64,000 bases of DNA from Sclerurus mexicanus (lineage: Eukaryota > Chordata > Aves > Passeriformes > Furnariidae), in the NCBI GenBank assembly GCA_013396755.1, contig VWZF01001682.1, forward strand, positions 1,843,883-1,907,882, written 5' to 3'. This document shows, piece after piece, positions 38,601-52,374 of the stretch (positions within the stretch are counted from its first letter, which is position 1; each line of letters begins with the position of its first letter). Below the pieces are notes generated by a model. It was not told the origin of the DNA. It saw only the letters and a program-made list of their open reading frames with translations, and ran no database searches. A program made the translations under genes and the position numbers.

Positions 38601-40554
38601 AATTTCTTTGCAAACTGAAAAAGACTTTAATTTTAGCGATATACTAAATTTATAATAGCACACTAGCCTTTTCTACTTTATATAAGAAGTTTAAGAGTAA
38701 GCCTGCTTGTACAGCTGGTTTTAGTAAAAGTTATGTAATTTGATTATATTTATGTGAAAAGACATGCCAAATATCATACTGAAGGTGTATTGAAAGAAAT
38801 ATCAGGTTTAAATAGGGCAGAGATGAGTACAGAGATTTGATAAGTTAATCTGTGTTATGATACAAAGCTACAAAAAAATTCATTTGTAATGTTGCTGTTT
38901 ATATGCCAATAAAATCTAAAAGGTACACATTAAGATCAGCTAGATTTTGTACAAAGAATAATAGTCAAATGTTTGGTAAAGTAGCTCTGAGTCCAAACAG
39001 AATAGAAAGTGTGGAAGGGAAAAGATTATTTAAATCCTTTTTCTCATAATTATCTCTAGGATTATTGCCTAAATATATTTCAGGTATGACAAAAGTCAGT
39101 TTGATAAAGATAAAGCATCATCATAATAACAGTAGTTTCTCACATCATATCTGAATGTATCCTTGAGCTGCTCTTTTAACAATTAGACCTCAATTTTGTC
39201 TGCAACGCCTAAGCCATGATCTGAGGTCTGGTTTGTGGTCCTTAAAAAATTCATGATAATGAACCAATCAGGATAGAAAGGAGATATTAAATTATATCTT
39301 ATGATATTATCTCTCTTCAAAGTCTGATATAGTTGTCATTAGACCTGCTGATAGACTCCCACTATCAAATCAGGGTCTATAAATATAGTAAAATAATTGG
39401 TAGTGCAAGTTCCTGTGCTCTTAGTACTATGTCCCAGTTTTTCAAGGATCACTTGAATAATGTAGAGGTTTAGTTTTCGGTTTAGTTTTCATCCTTCTTC
39501 TGCCCTGTCTATTCACTAAGGCCACTCATAAAGAAGAGATTTACTTATGCTTGTTCCTAGCCTTTAGGAGCTTAAATTGAGATCAGCATCTTTCATCTAA
39601 ACTTCTGACCAACTATTAGAAAATGTATTTCTTTAGCAGGATGGAGTAGAATTGATGACTTCTATCCCTGGCAGTGAAGGACAGTAGTGCACAATCTTTC
39701 ATTCTAAATTAGACTTGTGCTGTTCATGTCTTTTTTCATATTAAATGTGCTATGTGCAAAGAAACACCAAATTTCAGAAAATTTAATTTTTTAATCTGTA
39801 GCAGTAAAGGGTCTACTTTAAAATGTCTAAGGAATATGTATATATAAACAAACAAAAATCCCCAAATCACAACCAGGAAGTAAAAAGCAGAAATTAACAT
39901 TTCGCTTCAGAAGTATGAATTTGTAGGCCCTTATCCAGGGGGATAAAGTATTTTTTTATTCTGCTCAGTTGGTTCTGAAACTGGTGCAGAGATATGAAGA
40001 AAATGATCATATTCATGGAGTCACACATACTGCAGCAAAGTTGAGATTTCCTCTCCTGCCCCCTTTTCCTGAAAGAAAAAAACAAGTAAACCCAAACCAT
40101 TTTTCTTTGCTTTTAGTAGGAGCAATGCTTAGAAAAGTTTTCACAGCTTAATTGGCAGAAGATGCTGACTTACACAGAAAGACACAGAGATATATATATT
40201 TCTTTTTAAGCACTGTTGTAAACCTATGGATTTGAATGAAACTACTCACATAAATCCATGTTCAATACTTTGATGAATGAGGAATAGAGTACTATTTTTA
40301 TTTATGCTGTGCCCTAAAGCTGAGCTTAAGTTTAAAAAAGGCAGATAAAAGAGTGTTGAAATAAAATATCTTTTTCTGCAGTCAGTATAGAAGCAAGAAA
40401 TAATATAGGAAATGGGTTATTGTTGTTGTGTTTTCTCAAACTATTGCATAATACATTTTAATTTATTGTTTGAACCCGAGCTTATGTGTGCTGACATCTT
40501 GAGCGAAATATTTAAACACAAGTAACATTAGAAGTTCTAACGCTTTGCTTGAAG
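32605..40554. other. AT-rich unique sequence, no gene seen
   Basis: No gene or clear mobile element is supported. A perfect inverted repeat lies at 37225-37248, a TTG-rich low-complexity run at 37018-37069, and 12-bp tandem duplications at 37928-37951 (AGAGTAATATTT) and 39467-39490 (GGTTTAGTTTTC). The section 34085-34330 has the texture of conserved noncoding sequence. Confidence 0.4.
37225..37248. repeat. Perfect palindrome, 11-bp arms
   Basis: TGCCAAAACAT and ATGTTTTGGCA are exact reverse complements separated by only CA. Outer GCA...TGC bases could extend pairing. No terminal duplication or transposon context is visible. Confidence 0.82.
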
Positions 40555-41286
40555 ATACCAAAAAAATTCTACTGCATCAACAATCCCACTCTCCTTGGGG
40601 TAGAGTGGCTGGAAAACTGCCCATTGGAAAAGAACCTGGGTGTTCTGGTTGACAGCCAGATGAACATGAGCCAGAAGTACGCCCATGTGGCCAAGAAGGC
40701 CAATGATATCCTGGCTTGTATCAAAAATAGTGTGGCCAGCAGGACCAGGGCAGTAATAGTCCCACTGTACTCAGCACTGGTGAGGCCACACCTCGAGTCC
40801 CATGTTCAGTTTTGGGCCCTTCACTACAAGAAAGACATTGAGGTGCTGGAGCGTGTCCAGAGAAGGGCAAGGCTCTGAAGCACAAATCCTGTAAGGTGTG
40901 ACTGAGAGAGCTGAGAGCATTTATTCTAGAGAAAAGATTTATTATCACTCTACAAAACTACCTGAAAGGAGGTTGTAGCAAGGTGAGGGCTGGTCTCCTC
41001 TCCCATATAAGAAGTGATAGGACAAGAGGAAATGGCCTCACGTTGCTCCAGGGAAGGGGTTTAGGTTGGATATTATGAAAAAATTTATTCAGTGTAAAGG
41101 GTGCCAACCATTGGAATAGTTTACCCAGGGAAGTGTAGGAATCACCATGCCTGAAAATGTTCAAAAAACCTGTAGATATGTCACTTAAGGACATGGTTTA
41201 GTGGTGGACATGCTGGGTTAACAGGTGGACTCAATGATCTTAGAGGTCTTGTGGTCTTTTCCAACCGTAAAGATTCTATGACTCTG
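40555..41286 (+). mobile_element. 5'-truncated CR1 LINE, 3' part
   Basis: This is the C-terminal part of CR1 ORF2 plus its 3' UTR. The frame at 40549-40878 carries the signature blocks [43 protein letters not shown] and [10 protein letters not shown], all usual for the post-RT region of avian CR1 ORF2. A small deletion after GAGAAGGGCAA ends the frame; the nucleotide similarity then continues through GATAGGACAAGAGGAAATGG, the TTTAGGTTGGATATTA block, and TTCCAACCGTAAAGATTCTATGACTCTG-type tail (41259-41286). The 3' end is the classic CR1 ATTCTATGA-type short repeat rather than a poly-A tail. CR1 insertions usually lack target duplications and none is seen. The copy lacks the endonuclease and most of the RT and is inactive. 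Confidence 0.95.
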
Positions 41287-41431
41287 TCTTTTTCAAATAT
41301 CAGTGTCATGTTTGACTGTGGCATCTTCAAGATGCTCCAGTAAAAATTAGTATATTAGTGTTAGGTAATAGCTTCAAACTTGAAATCCATTTAAAGCTTT
41401 TTCATATACCCTTGTTCTGAATGAAAAAAAC

Positions 41432-41477
41432 CACAACAACAACAACAACAACAACAACAAAAAAAAAACAAAAAAAC
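41432..41477. repeat. (CAA)n microsatellite with A-rich tail
   Basis: Nine or more CAA units run into an A-rich tract. Confidence 0.9.
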
Positions 41478-41742
41478 CCCTATTCATAAGAGATTATGAA
41501 TCTGGACATAATCATATTTAGTATGGGATTTTTGCATTATGATCTGCTTGATGTTTTACAGAAGCCTGCATTTCTGAGTAAAATCTTGCTATGGATACTT
41601 TTTGTCTGCTCCCATCGTAGTTGTCTGCATGTTAGTGCTATAGGCAGGAATTTGTATGTATTGTAGCAACTCTTAAAATAAGTTTTGCCTCTTTGGATAT
41701 CCTGAAAGACCCATGAATTTTAAAATATGAGTCTTAAAATAA

Positions 41743-41772
41743 GTATATATATATATATATACACACACACAG
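41743..41772. repeat. (TA)n(CA)n compound microsatellite
   Basis: About nine TA units followed directly by five CA units. Confidence 0.9.
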
Positions 41773-42019
41773 AGGTGCATGAAATTGCACTTGCATGTTT
41801 TTCATACCTGCATTATGTGATATTTACCAGTTGTTTTGGTTTATGTTCTGCCATAAAACCACTGAAATGAGAGACATACAAAATAGAGTTTTAAAATTAA
41901 AAAGAATAATGCTTTCAGCTATGTCTGGGTTTAGACCTGGAGACCTATCAATAACTTGCAATAGAATGAAATTCTGCACACATCTGTATACACAACATTT
42001 ATTTGAAACAATTTCTAGA

Positions 42020-42300
42020 TGAGACAAAAAGGATAGGTCTTGTCAATCTGGTCTTCAACAAAGCAGTTATTGTGGTAATGACTCACTGAATACAATGAAA
42101 TTGTCTGCTGATAGAAAATTAGTAAAGATAAAAATTAGAGCAAGTAATATGGATAAAGTTTTGAGCAAAAGAAAGGACAAGACAACACTCTGGACTTCTC
42201 TGAAGAGAAGTTAACCAGCAGAATGCCTAAAGGTTTGATGCTTGATCAGTATTTTAATGGATGATGACACAAAAGGTAGAAGAAAGCTTGTAATGTTTTG
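42020..42300 (+). mobile_element. Decayed LINE reverse-transcriptase fragment
   Basis: Three RT landmarks appear in order on the plus strand. At 42033-42065 the reading GLVNLVFNKAV parallels the 'DFSKAFD' block. At 42223-42260 MPKGLMLDQYFNG parallels 'VPQGSVLGP.LFN'. Directly after, GATGATGACACAAAAGGTAG (about 42261-42280) parallels 'ADDTKLGG'. The first two are about 175 bases apart, close to the spacing in intact CR1-clade elements. The last two are much too close, which suggests an internal deletion of several dozen bases that removed part of the palm. Frames shift between blocks. The copy is old and inert. The extent on both sides is uncertain. Confidence 0.5.
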
Positions 42301-45300
42301 AAATACCACAAATTTGAGGATCATCCTTGATAAGGAACAGGATTAAAGTGTTATACAGGCAGAAATGAATGTTTTGAAGAGTTGTATTAATGTATGTGAG
42401 AACACAGTTAGTAGTATAGACTGCACCCACGTGTATCCAGGGACATAAAGGAAGAATTTCTGCAGTTAAATAGATTATCAACATATGCAAATAAAGAAGA
42501 GGAAAATGCATGTTAAACATAGTCAAGCCATCCCACCAATTTTAGCTATGAAAAAAGTAATTTCAGACAAAATACTCCTAAGACAAATGGACAAATGATT
42601 GGTGTTCTTTATAACACTGTCTTGAATATAAATTTTGATTACAATAGATGTGAAGGTCTGAACTACTTTTTCAGCAGCAGATGTGGAAATATAAATATCT
42701 AGTTACACCTACGGTACAATTTGGTATCAGGGTTGTCTGAGAAGATGCCTTCTGTTTTTTCTTCCCTCTCCACCCCCGTTACTCAACAGTAAGGTCATGT
42801 TGCAAATATGTTTCTTTCTCAGCTGCAGTTAGAGGACTGCTATCAGTGTCTGACACCTTCATCCCTGGTTCTCAGTCAAATACTGACTAAAAGTCATTCT
42901 GAGTCAGCGCGACAAGAATAGTCTGACAAAGGCTCAAATAAGTAAAAATCTCTCAGTCAGGGAGACTGAGAGACAGATTTACAATTGCAGCAAATGGACT
43001 TTGTGGATATTCGGTACAAATAAATTCCAAGTGAACTGTAAACTTGGTGCTCAAAGCAATTGGAGAACAGTGAGTGGATAGGCACAGCTCTTAGCAACAA
43101 TTCAGATCTAAAGAGAAGACATTCATGTACACAGAAAGAAAAGAGGACTCATAAGCTAAAATCCAGCAATGCAGGTATGCTGCTTCCAGGCTGAAGCAGT
43201 GTGATGCTGCACCAAGTAGGCCCATGAGAACCGAAGGATCTCAGATGGTGTAGTCACTTTTTGTAAGAGTACAAAAAAAAATACTACATTATGACGTCAA
43301 CTTCTGTCACCGTCTTGTCACATTTTCTAACTATCACTTCCATGCTTTTTGCATGGGGGAACGTTCCAATAAATATCCACACTGCTGTTACCTGACAGTA
43401 ATGAGGCTGCTGATGTCTTGAAAGCACTAACTAACGTAATATATATTAATCATGTATTTTTGTTTCCTCAGACTTCTCAGTTTTCCTTTACACTTTTCCT
43501 TGCTTTGTCATATAAAAATAATAACAAAATGATTTCTAGCCAGCTATTTTTACCCTGTATTGGAGTGCTTTCCAAAATAGAGTTTAGACCCATGACTTCA
43601 CAATTAAAGCGTGTATTTCTGCGTAAAAAGCATTTGTAAATGTGCAGGCTTATATTTATTGGAGGTTCTGTTCTTTCATAAATTGGTTTGCAGTTTTCTA
43701 GAAAAAGAGTGGTCATTATAAGTACAGTGTTAGATGGAGGGCAAAAAAGGTGCACCATCTTACTATTTTTGTGGTTTCTGCCTTTTTCCATTTTTCAGTA
43801 GAAATAAAAATGTGTACCTCTTGTTTTACCTAAGGAAGACTATATTCTGTAACTATCAGGTTCAACACTTGCAGAATTTTTTTTAAGACTTCTCCGTTTT
43901 CTAAATTCGAACCTTATTTTAGTGATTTAAGTCACATGTAGAAGCTAAAAACCTCATATTTAAAAACTCCTAGTGTACGTTTGATGCTCTAAATCTTGGA
44001 ATCTCAATAGCTTCCAGTAATCTTGTACTGTCCTATATATATATGGTATCTGACAGATATGTATTTAGTCTCTTTATTTAAAATTATCATTTTATAATTT
44101 CTATTTTTCCCCTGTAAATACCCAGAAGAAGCTAATTTAATTTACTTATTGACAGGATATGCAACATCTTATTTTTTGCTCATTCCTTTAAACATGAGCG
44201 CTTAGAATGAAATTGGATCTTTTGCAAAGGACTGCACTTGAGCAATGCAAAGGCACGTGCCTTGTCTAAGATTTGAAACAAATTATTTAAATAGGTTTTT
44301 AAAGGAGTCATAATTACTATTCAAGCTTTCTGCACATAAATGATTATGATTTAGCTGCATATATTTACTTAGAATGTAATTGCTTGCCAATCTATTACTA
44401 CTCAGCTTTGCTGAGTCTATTTTTAGAATTAAATCATTATGTGTGCTTTTTCTCTCACTACATGAATCCTATGCTAGGATCCCCATGCTACTGAACTTCC
44501 AAAGACAACAGTCTTGTATAAGGCCTCTGAAGTAAGATAAATTGCTCACAAGACAGGATTTAGAATAACTGAAGTGATTGTATACACAACCTGTGTTTTG
44601 AGAAATCCTGAGCAAGTGTGTTTAGATTACTGAAAGTCATATCACTGCATTAAATAACGTCTCTAAGAGAAGCTTTCTTAGATTGTGGATACATGCCAGA
44701 ATGATGAAGCAGACAGAATCTTATATTGGCTCTAGGTAGATGAGACCTTTGTCTCTGAGATGGGCCATCCCTGCCCTCACCTCAGGTTTTTTTGTACTCA
44801 TAGAATAACCTATTCCCACTCATAATTTCTAAAACCAACATAGCTTCCTAATTCTTTTGTCTTTTATTTGAGTTAATGAAGTTTTCAAAAGATTTCACAT
44901 TTTCATCCTCACTGCCTTTTTTCTTAAGCTATGCTTTTTCGCATGTTCTGTTTTGAACCTCCTCAGCCTGATCTTCCTTCCTATACCTGGGAACAGCCCT
45001 GTACAGAGACAGAAGCCATTTCTGAGCGTCTGCTGCCAGTCACTCTACAGTAGTCTAATTAGTCTATTACCTACTCTCATGTAGTTTTAATAACCTCACT
45101 TCCTTTACCACTTAGCTAGGAAAAATGTCTACAGGTCCTCAGGTGGTCCTGTGCATTTGATACCATATCCATGACCTGGATTTCCCAAACCACTGCCTCT
45201 AAACTCTCATCTTTTTCTCATAATTGCTTTGTGTTTTGGAGTTTTTCTTTCTGTTTCCCTTGTTGATAAGCCTTCCTTGTCTGCATCTGATTAATTCAGG

Positions 45301-48300
45301 CACAAAGAACAATGTGTGTGCCTCTATAAGTGGCCTTAAATCACCTTTACCCTGTTAGGAAACTGTACTATAGTTTGAATTAAATGCCTCAGCTGTAACA
45401 GTTTTTTCTCTACTGACTGTAATTTCAGCACTGAAGGTAACTTTTTCTATTGTAACTGAATCATCACTGTGGACAGCTAGCCTGGCACAGTAACTTGGTG
45501 TCACTGCACTCATGCAAAGCAATTCTACCCCTGCCCCTTATTTCCAGACCTTAGTGAAAATATACATGGAAAAAATAAGTGCTTTCAGTCCTTGGTCAGA
45601 CAAAAAATAAAAAAAAAAAATTGAAAATATGTTAGCTATAGACAGCAAATTATTTTACCATTTCTAGGTAGAAGTATTACAGGAAAAAAACTTTTCACTC
45701 TAAATACAACAGAAGGGCTTCTTTGAGCTATAAATATACAATCTAAGCTCATTTAACACAGCAAGTATCCCAGCGTGATTTCTGATCAGTCAGCAGACCA
45801 ACATACTCAAAAATAGTTTCCGCAGTTTCAGGTTGACAAAAAAAAGTCACCAAGACGGAGATAGCGGGCCATGCTTTCCTGGGTATGGAGAAAGGAGAAC
45901 AGAGCTCTGAATTGCTTCACCATGAGGAAAGTTTCTGTTTGCTTTTTGTGCAGCAATTAGTATATTATGCCATAGGAGTACAATTTTCCTCACTATCAAC
46001 ATATCTATTTGCCATTTGACCAACTCAGATTCTCCACAAATGAGGTATCAACATTCTTATTCCTCTACTGTATCACATACGCCTGCACACTTCTTCATCT
46101 TCTCCCTTCTTGTAGGTTTGCTAATTACCCGCAACCAATCCTCACATACTATTTCAATGATGCTATGGTTTTTTTTTGTTTTTTCTTTTTTTTTTTTTAA
46201 TTACATCAAACTGGGAAATCGCTTTTTCTTCTTTTTTTTTCCCCCAGTTACAAAAACTATATGAAGTAAAACACTAACTTCAGAAATTTAATAGAAGAGA
46301 AACCCTACATCTTGTCTAATTGCTCCATTCTTCTGTGAACCAGACATAAATTACTACTTCTCGAAGCTCTCATTTGGGCAGCTGCCTAAATATGACTGGC
46401 TAAAGCATGCTTGTTTAATTTTACTGCAATATACTGTTCAGGATGTGCCCCAAACTGTTCCTTAGCATTTGCCATGAGAAGCAAAACTCCAAATATCTGA
46501 AAACTACTGATAACCTCTAGCCAAATGAGTAAATCTGTGAATCTTCTCTGCACATGAGTTGCTAAAGGAGAGCACAGCAATTCCAGTTGTTTTCTGCTAT
46601 AAATGAATAAAGTTAGTGAGTGAATTGTTCCCAGCCCAGTAGGATATCCTGGAAAAATCTTCATTAACTAATACTTTTCCCCAAGAGAATAACTTAAACT
46701 CTGTTTGTAGTCCAGCATAATCAAAATGGATTCTGGTAGTTCCTAACTAGGCATATACCCAAACCCATTTGTTTTTTAGTATTTCAAAAATATAATACAG
46801 GAAATGAGTATGCCAAGGTGTATGCAAAGTGACTACATACACTTCTGAGATTAAAATTACATTCAGTGTTACATTTTGATGCCAGGTCAAATTTGACATA
46901 GGAATTGTTATGATTGATGAATTAAGAGATTGGAGAAGAGGGTAGAACAGTTTAGAATTGTGATTTCAAAGTCCATTGGTCTCCCAAAGTGAGATTTTTT
47001 TTAAATAACTGCTGATCTAGATTGCTAAATTAATGTGCATTACTTTTACTTGGTTTTCTACTGCTACACAGACTTTGATTTTATAACTTTTTCTCTCCTT
47101 TGCTGAGGTGTTGATATATGATAATGTTCTCTTGACTATAAGGATGACTCAGTGTACTTCAGCAAGAAATAATGCTTTATGGGAATAAAGAAATAATAAT
47201 ATATGCATGAGTCTTAGATGGGTTTGAAAAAGAGAGAGACTTCTTTTCTGAAACTGTGAAAGGCTTTGTTTTTTGTTTCTTAACAAGGTCTGATAACTGG
47301 AAAAGTAAAGTGCCAGCCTTTCCATTGCCAATTGTTGTTTCTGTCTGGCAAGGCTGTGCCTGCTCCTTTGTTTTTTAATTGTAAATAGTGTGCATGTGTG
47401 AAATATGCTCTAATAGCATTATGTCCTGAGAACCCAAATAGATCATACTGGAAGACTGGAAAAGCCATTCAATGAGGATTTTTATCAGTGTATTCACCTT
47501 AGAAGACCCAAAAAGCAGTCAGGGTTCCTTGTCTTTCATTTGCTTTGGTACTCCGCTTTTCCTTTCTTGTCACTATTAATAAGCCTCCGGGAGGAGTTCC
47601 CTGGCTGCCTGCTGGCTCTGAAACTCCCTGTAATAAGAGTTCAGGGAATTCCTCACCACTCACGCAGTGAGCTGCTGCGGTTGAGCTCAGTGCTAGTGTC
47701 TGTTTCTGAGCTGGAGCTGCTCACATTGCTCCCTGCCTGACATTCCTGGAGAGAAGAAAAGCTGTCAGATTGAGGGAATAGGGGAGATTGCTTTACATTT
47801 GGCCAAATGCCAACAGCTTCTTTTTGGTGTTTTTAAAATCTGTTTTTGTTTTAGGACATGAATAGCATTTTTTGAATACATTTCACATTGTGTGTCCAAA
47901 TTCTGCTTTTGATTTAAGTAAAATATTTCTCATTTCTGAAACAGAATCACAGTAATATTTAGCTCTGTCTTTGAGTGTTTTGCAGGTCCCATTTTTGTTC
48001 TCCATTACGGTGGTTTTCATAGACATGCCAATGTTATGATACCACTTTAGAAACAATATCAGAAAAATATTTGTTGTGAATTGGAATTCTTTGTGAGTTT
48101 TAGATGTACATTTAATTTGTCTATATTTGGCACATGATATGAAAACAAATACTCTAAAATATCCCAGACAAGGAAAGTTTATATCTTCTGCATTTAAATA
48201 TTTGAAGAGGAGACAATGGATTGCATTCTACAACTGCCTTCTCTTACCTCAAAATTTAATCTGCCTTCTTTTTCTAAACACTGCAAAGAAACTGTATCCT

Positions 48301-48409
48301 GTGAAACTCACTAAGAAAAATTACCTGAGGGTATTCGAACTTTCTGCTTAAGCTTTATTTTTTCATTCATTTCTATTAACAATCATTAAGCAATTTAATA
48401 ATTATAAGC

Positions 48410-48429
48410 CTCATTAGCATTTTAATGAG
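48410..48429. promoter_or_regulatory. Paired TAAT homeodomain-type motif (speculative)
   Basis: CTCATTA and TAATGAG are inverted around GCATTT within an AT-rich block that also has TAATTA and AATAATTATAAG nearby. Closely spaced TAAT cores are typical of homeodomain-bound enhancers. This is a sequence impression only. Confidence 0.2.
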
Positions 48430-51400
48430 ACCAGTGGCCATTGCTAAGTGTAATTAAATTAGTTTTATTGTATAATATTTTGAAGCTATGATTAAATTAA
48501 ATTTTACTATGCTTTGAAGACTAAGCCTATAGAGATCACTCTTCAGTAATGGTCTTGTTAACTTGTGAGGAGTCTGTAAAATAGACATACCCAGGAAAAA
48601 AAGGCAAAATATTCCCTACTGAGGTTAATCATAAAAATAGGGAAATCAAATGCTCCTGCTGCCACCATCTCTAAGATTACCAATATATTCTTAGTGATAA
48701 TAGTAGCCTGTTAAATAACATTCATTGTGAGTTGCTTGGTATAATCTATTTTTAATTTTTTGAAATAGCTTCTAGATGCTGTGGTAAATTGTTCTTTAAA
48801 TCAAGGAGAGAATCCTATAGTTCTTGCTCAGACAAAACTCCCATTGAGTTCAAATAGAATTTCACCACACTAAGAACAGCAGGACACGTAAAAGCTAGGT
48901 ATTATTGGTGTTTGTTGTAGTTATTGTTATTATAGTTTTAAGAAATAAATTGGGTAGCGAGGAAAGAGAGTGAGAAGAGGAAAAGAGATACTACAATCAG
49001 AATCAGTTAAATTTCTATGACCTATCTGTTAAAATCCTATGAAAAGACACACAAAGAGAAGATTAGGCATATCTTGGTTCATGCCCAACCTCTGTGAAAT
49101 CCTTCACAGAGTGCACTCTACTAGAACAGGTTAGGCACTGTGTAAACACTAGATGGTAGCTTGTTCTCATCCATTTATCAAGCAACAACTGCTGTCTCTC
49201 TTCCACTAGCTAGCTCTCAGCTTCCCTTGTCATAATGATTGTACCTAAATGTGCTGCCCCATTTAGTTGGACTTCAATAAGCATAAATTTCATTAACAAG
49301 TACATTTGCATTCACTTAGTAAGGTTTGAGATATTAAGTATATTTATGGTTGGATAACTTTCTTCCTTTCTGAAACAATTCTGTCCAAGGCTTGGCAAAG
49401 TTGAACTCACTGTCTGTGTTGAGACTGGTTTGTTTTATTTTTTGCTTGTAATTACGATGTTCTTCAGTGGAGAATACATATAGTTTCCCTGTTAGAAGAG
49501 ACAGGTATGTCTTTAAGCTTCATGCTTGAATCTTTGGGAGCAGTAACTTAATTTTGGAAAAATTTCCTCATGCTAATGCCCTTGAGGTTTGGAGTTTCGT
49601 CAAAACTTCCAAATTTGTTCCAGTTTAGAAGACATCTTTGCATACCTATATACAATACCATTTTGTTTCAGTTTGATTATTGCTGACATTGATGTGTCTG
49701 GGGTGTGTTTCAGTTCTTCTTAGCTTCAGCCTAGTAAATATTGTATGCCATGTTTCTAGAGTGCTTGGGCTTAGCAAGATATGCAGTTTCTTCCAGCAAG
49801 ATTATAATGTCAGCCCAGAGAGTAGAAGAGGGAACAGAGACAGGAAGCATTGGAGAAGTATGTGGGATTGGGTAAATGAAACACAAAGCAAAGAACCCAG
49901 AGTCAAGCAGAAACAGGTATGGGTCAGTGTCCATAGACTGAATTTTTGAGAAATAGAGTCTGTAACTCTTAAAGATCATTGCTTGTGTAGGAACCTAATT
50001 CAGGGTCCCCACTAGTTTCATAATTTCTGTTAAAATTGTGTTCCCTCTACCAGTAGTGATTGGTCCATGTTAAAAATAAAAAATTCTTTGCAGTGTTAAT
50101 ATGTTGGTTCAAACAGCAGCAGTAAGCATTCAAATCTAGAGTTTCCAGTCTTTTTCATAATCACTAAGGGTTAAGTATTGTCAAAAGGTTACATTTCTAG
50201 GGCATTTGCTTCTTTTTCTGAATCAATAATGAGCACTTCATTTATTTTTATGTGATTTTACCATTGCAAAGCTGAGGATTCAGGTAGCCCAAATGCATAT
50301 GTTAGTTGAAGTCAAGACAGCACTTAGGATAGTGCAGACAGAGAAATCCTGAACAAAGTTGTTATCACATCAAATAATTGCAAACTGTAGAAAAATGTAG
50401 CAGGAAAGTGACCAAAGAAAAACTGTGTGATCAAATTGTAATATTAGAAAATTTTTGCCCTTACCAACCTCAGATTTTCTTTCCTAAATCAGGTATATTA
50501 CATATTTGTTTGTATTTTACCTTATCTGGATTTTAAAGAAGACCTATTTAGCACCGTAAATCCATTTATGTTATGATAGCTAACAGTGTATAGACCACAC
50601 AGGAGTTCTGCCAATAAGGGAAATAACTGATAAAATACAGATCAACAATACTAACAGCTGCATTGTAAGCCATGAGAAAGCCTTCAGTTTGGATACATGG
50701 GTCCTGGTTACATGAAAATACTTAGCTGGATAGTCTCAGATGTTTAGGGGGTTTCATCTGGGCCTGGAAGAAACATTTCTGTTGCATGCACTTGTAAGCC
50801 CAAACCCTAATTCTCTTCCTGTGTCTCTTAACGCGCCCTGCGCTAGTCAGGCTAGCGTATTTGAGGAGAGAAGTGCTTCAGCATTCAGCTCACACATTAA
50901 GGATAAAACATAGCACTCTATTTTTAGCTACATTGTAACTTTTGATGAACTGCGATTCATCAAAATTAGGAGCACTGCAGCGAGTCTTATTATTGCTAGA
51001 CTGTTCCAGCAGTATTTTTATAACAAAGTAATAGTTCATAGTACATAAAATCACTAAGTGTCCTTGGCACCTGTGAGAAGAATATGGGAGAAGCAAAGAT
51101 TTTTTCATTGAGAGGAAAAGTCTGTATGATTTGTTACTCTCTCTGGCACTGTAAGCTTGCTCTAAGAAAGGTATTCCTAGATATTTCTGTGGGTTTTAAT
51201 AGCATGAGAAACCATCTTCGCTTCACTTGAGAGATGTCTCCATAAGCCATGCATCAGCACTGAGTGCAGAGGGAACTCTTCTCATTGCAAAGCCCAAGCA
51301 TTCTCTGTAGAATTGTTTTGTTTTGTTTTGCTGTTAATTACAGACAGAACAGGGTTTAGAAGTTCTGTTGCTATGAAGTTCTTTTCTTGTATTCAGGTAC

Positions 51401-52374
51401 CTGAAGCAGGGACTGTCACAGCTCCTGCTTGCAATTGTTTGCTCTTAGACTTTGTTTTGACTGATACTATGGGTACTATGGAATGAAGTTTTGAAATACT
51501 CTCAAGAGCATAACAAGATAGTTGTGTTTTCTGATGAACTGTTTTACAGAGAGTGTAATTATGCATTTTACAGGATAGCAATTTGTATACCACAAAAAGC
51601 ACATTTTTACTTGTGGGAATTGTATGGTTTTGCTGTAATTATTAGAACTTATTTATTGCCTTCCATTATCTTAATGTTTCCAAATTAAGCAATATGAAGC
51701 AATTTTCCACCATGCTATATCTCAGAAGCCTTAGGGATATTATCTGCTACTTGTACTGCAAGTCTAGAGACCTCTGTGAATAAAACTTATAATTCACTTC
51801 ATTGTAAGTTTTTCTCTTGATTGTAATCAATGAACCTTATACTATGGAATAATAATGAAGTGACAAAGGAGAAAATAACCCCTCTGAGGTAGGAAAAGGG
51901 TGCTTATAAAAGACACAATGAGCATTCAATTGACTTTTTAAACCATAATACTTTTTGCCCTTTCTTTTGAAGACTGGCTACTTTCAGATAATCATAAGCT
52001 GTTTGCAGCTATGACTACTTCAGAAAAGAATAATTTTAATGATCGGTCATTATCGTAATTGCTTCAGCATTTCCTGCACTAGTTAAGATATCTTATATCT
52101 GGACATATAGTACTTTATTGGCATTCATTATATTGTATCATCTGTTCAATTTGTGGTAAACTACCAAATGAGAGTAATTGAATGTTAGGCTGCAGTCAAG
52201 TTGTCCTGATTTTACTTCTTCTAATTACTTCAGAAATACAAGGTTATTCTCATTTCATGTTTGGTTCTACAAATCTATTTTAGGATAATTCCTGCTATTC
52301 ACCATTCCTGTTTTATAGTTTTGCATTTTACTGTCATATTTTGTATTATTTAATCCATACCCAAATTCTTCCAG

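Larger units (their letters stand above)
41287..42019. other. Unique sequence with two microsatellites
   Basis: No gene is supported. It contains a CAA microsatellite (41432-41477) and a TA/CA compound microsatellite (41743-41772). The overlapping 67-75-codon frames at 41795-42027 on both strands show no recognisable domain. Confidence 0.45.

Noticed and set aside
46166..46243. Poly-T runs considered as tails of reverse-oriented retroposons
   Set aside because: No recognisable SINE or processed gene body or target duplication flanks them.
49680..49949. 89-codon frame with an AAACAG/GTATGG donor-like junction
   Set aside because: The donor is weak, no acceptor was seen at the start, and the peptide was not recognised.
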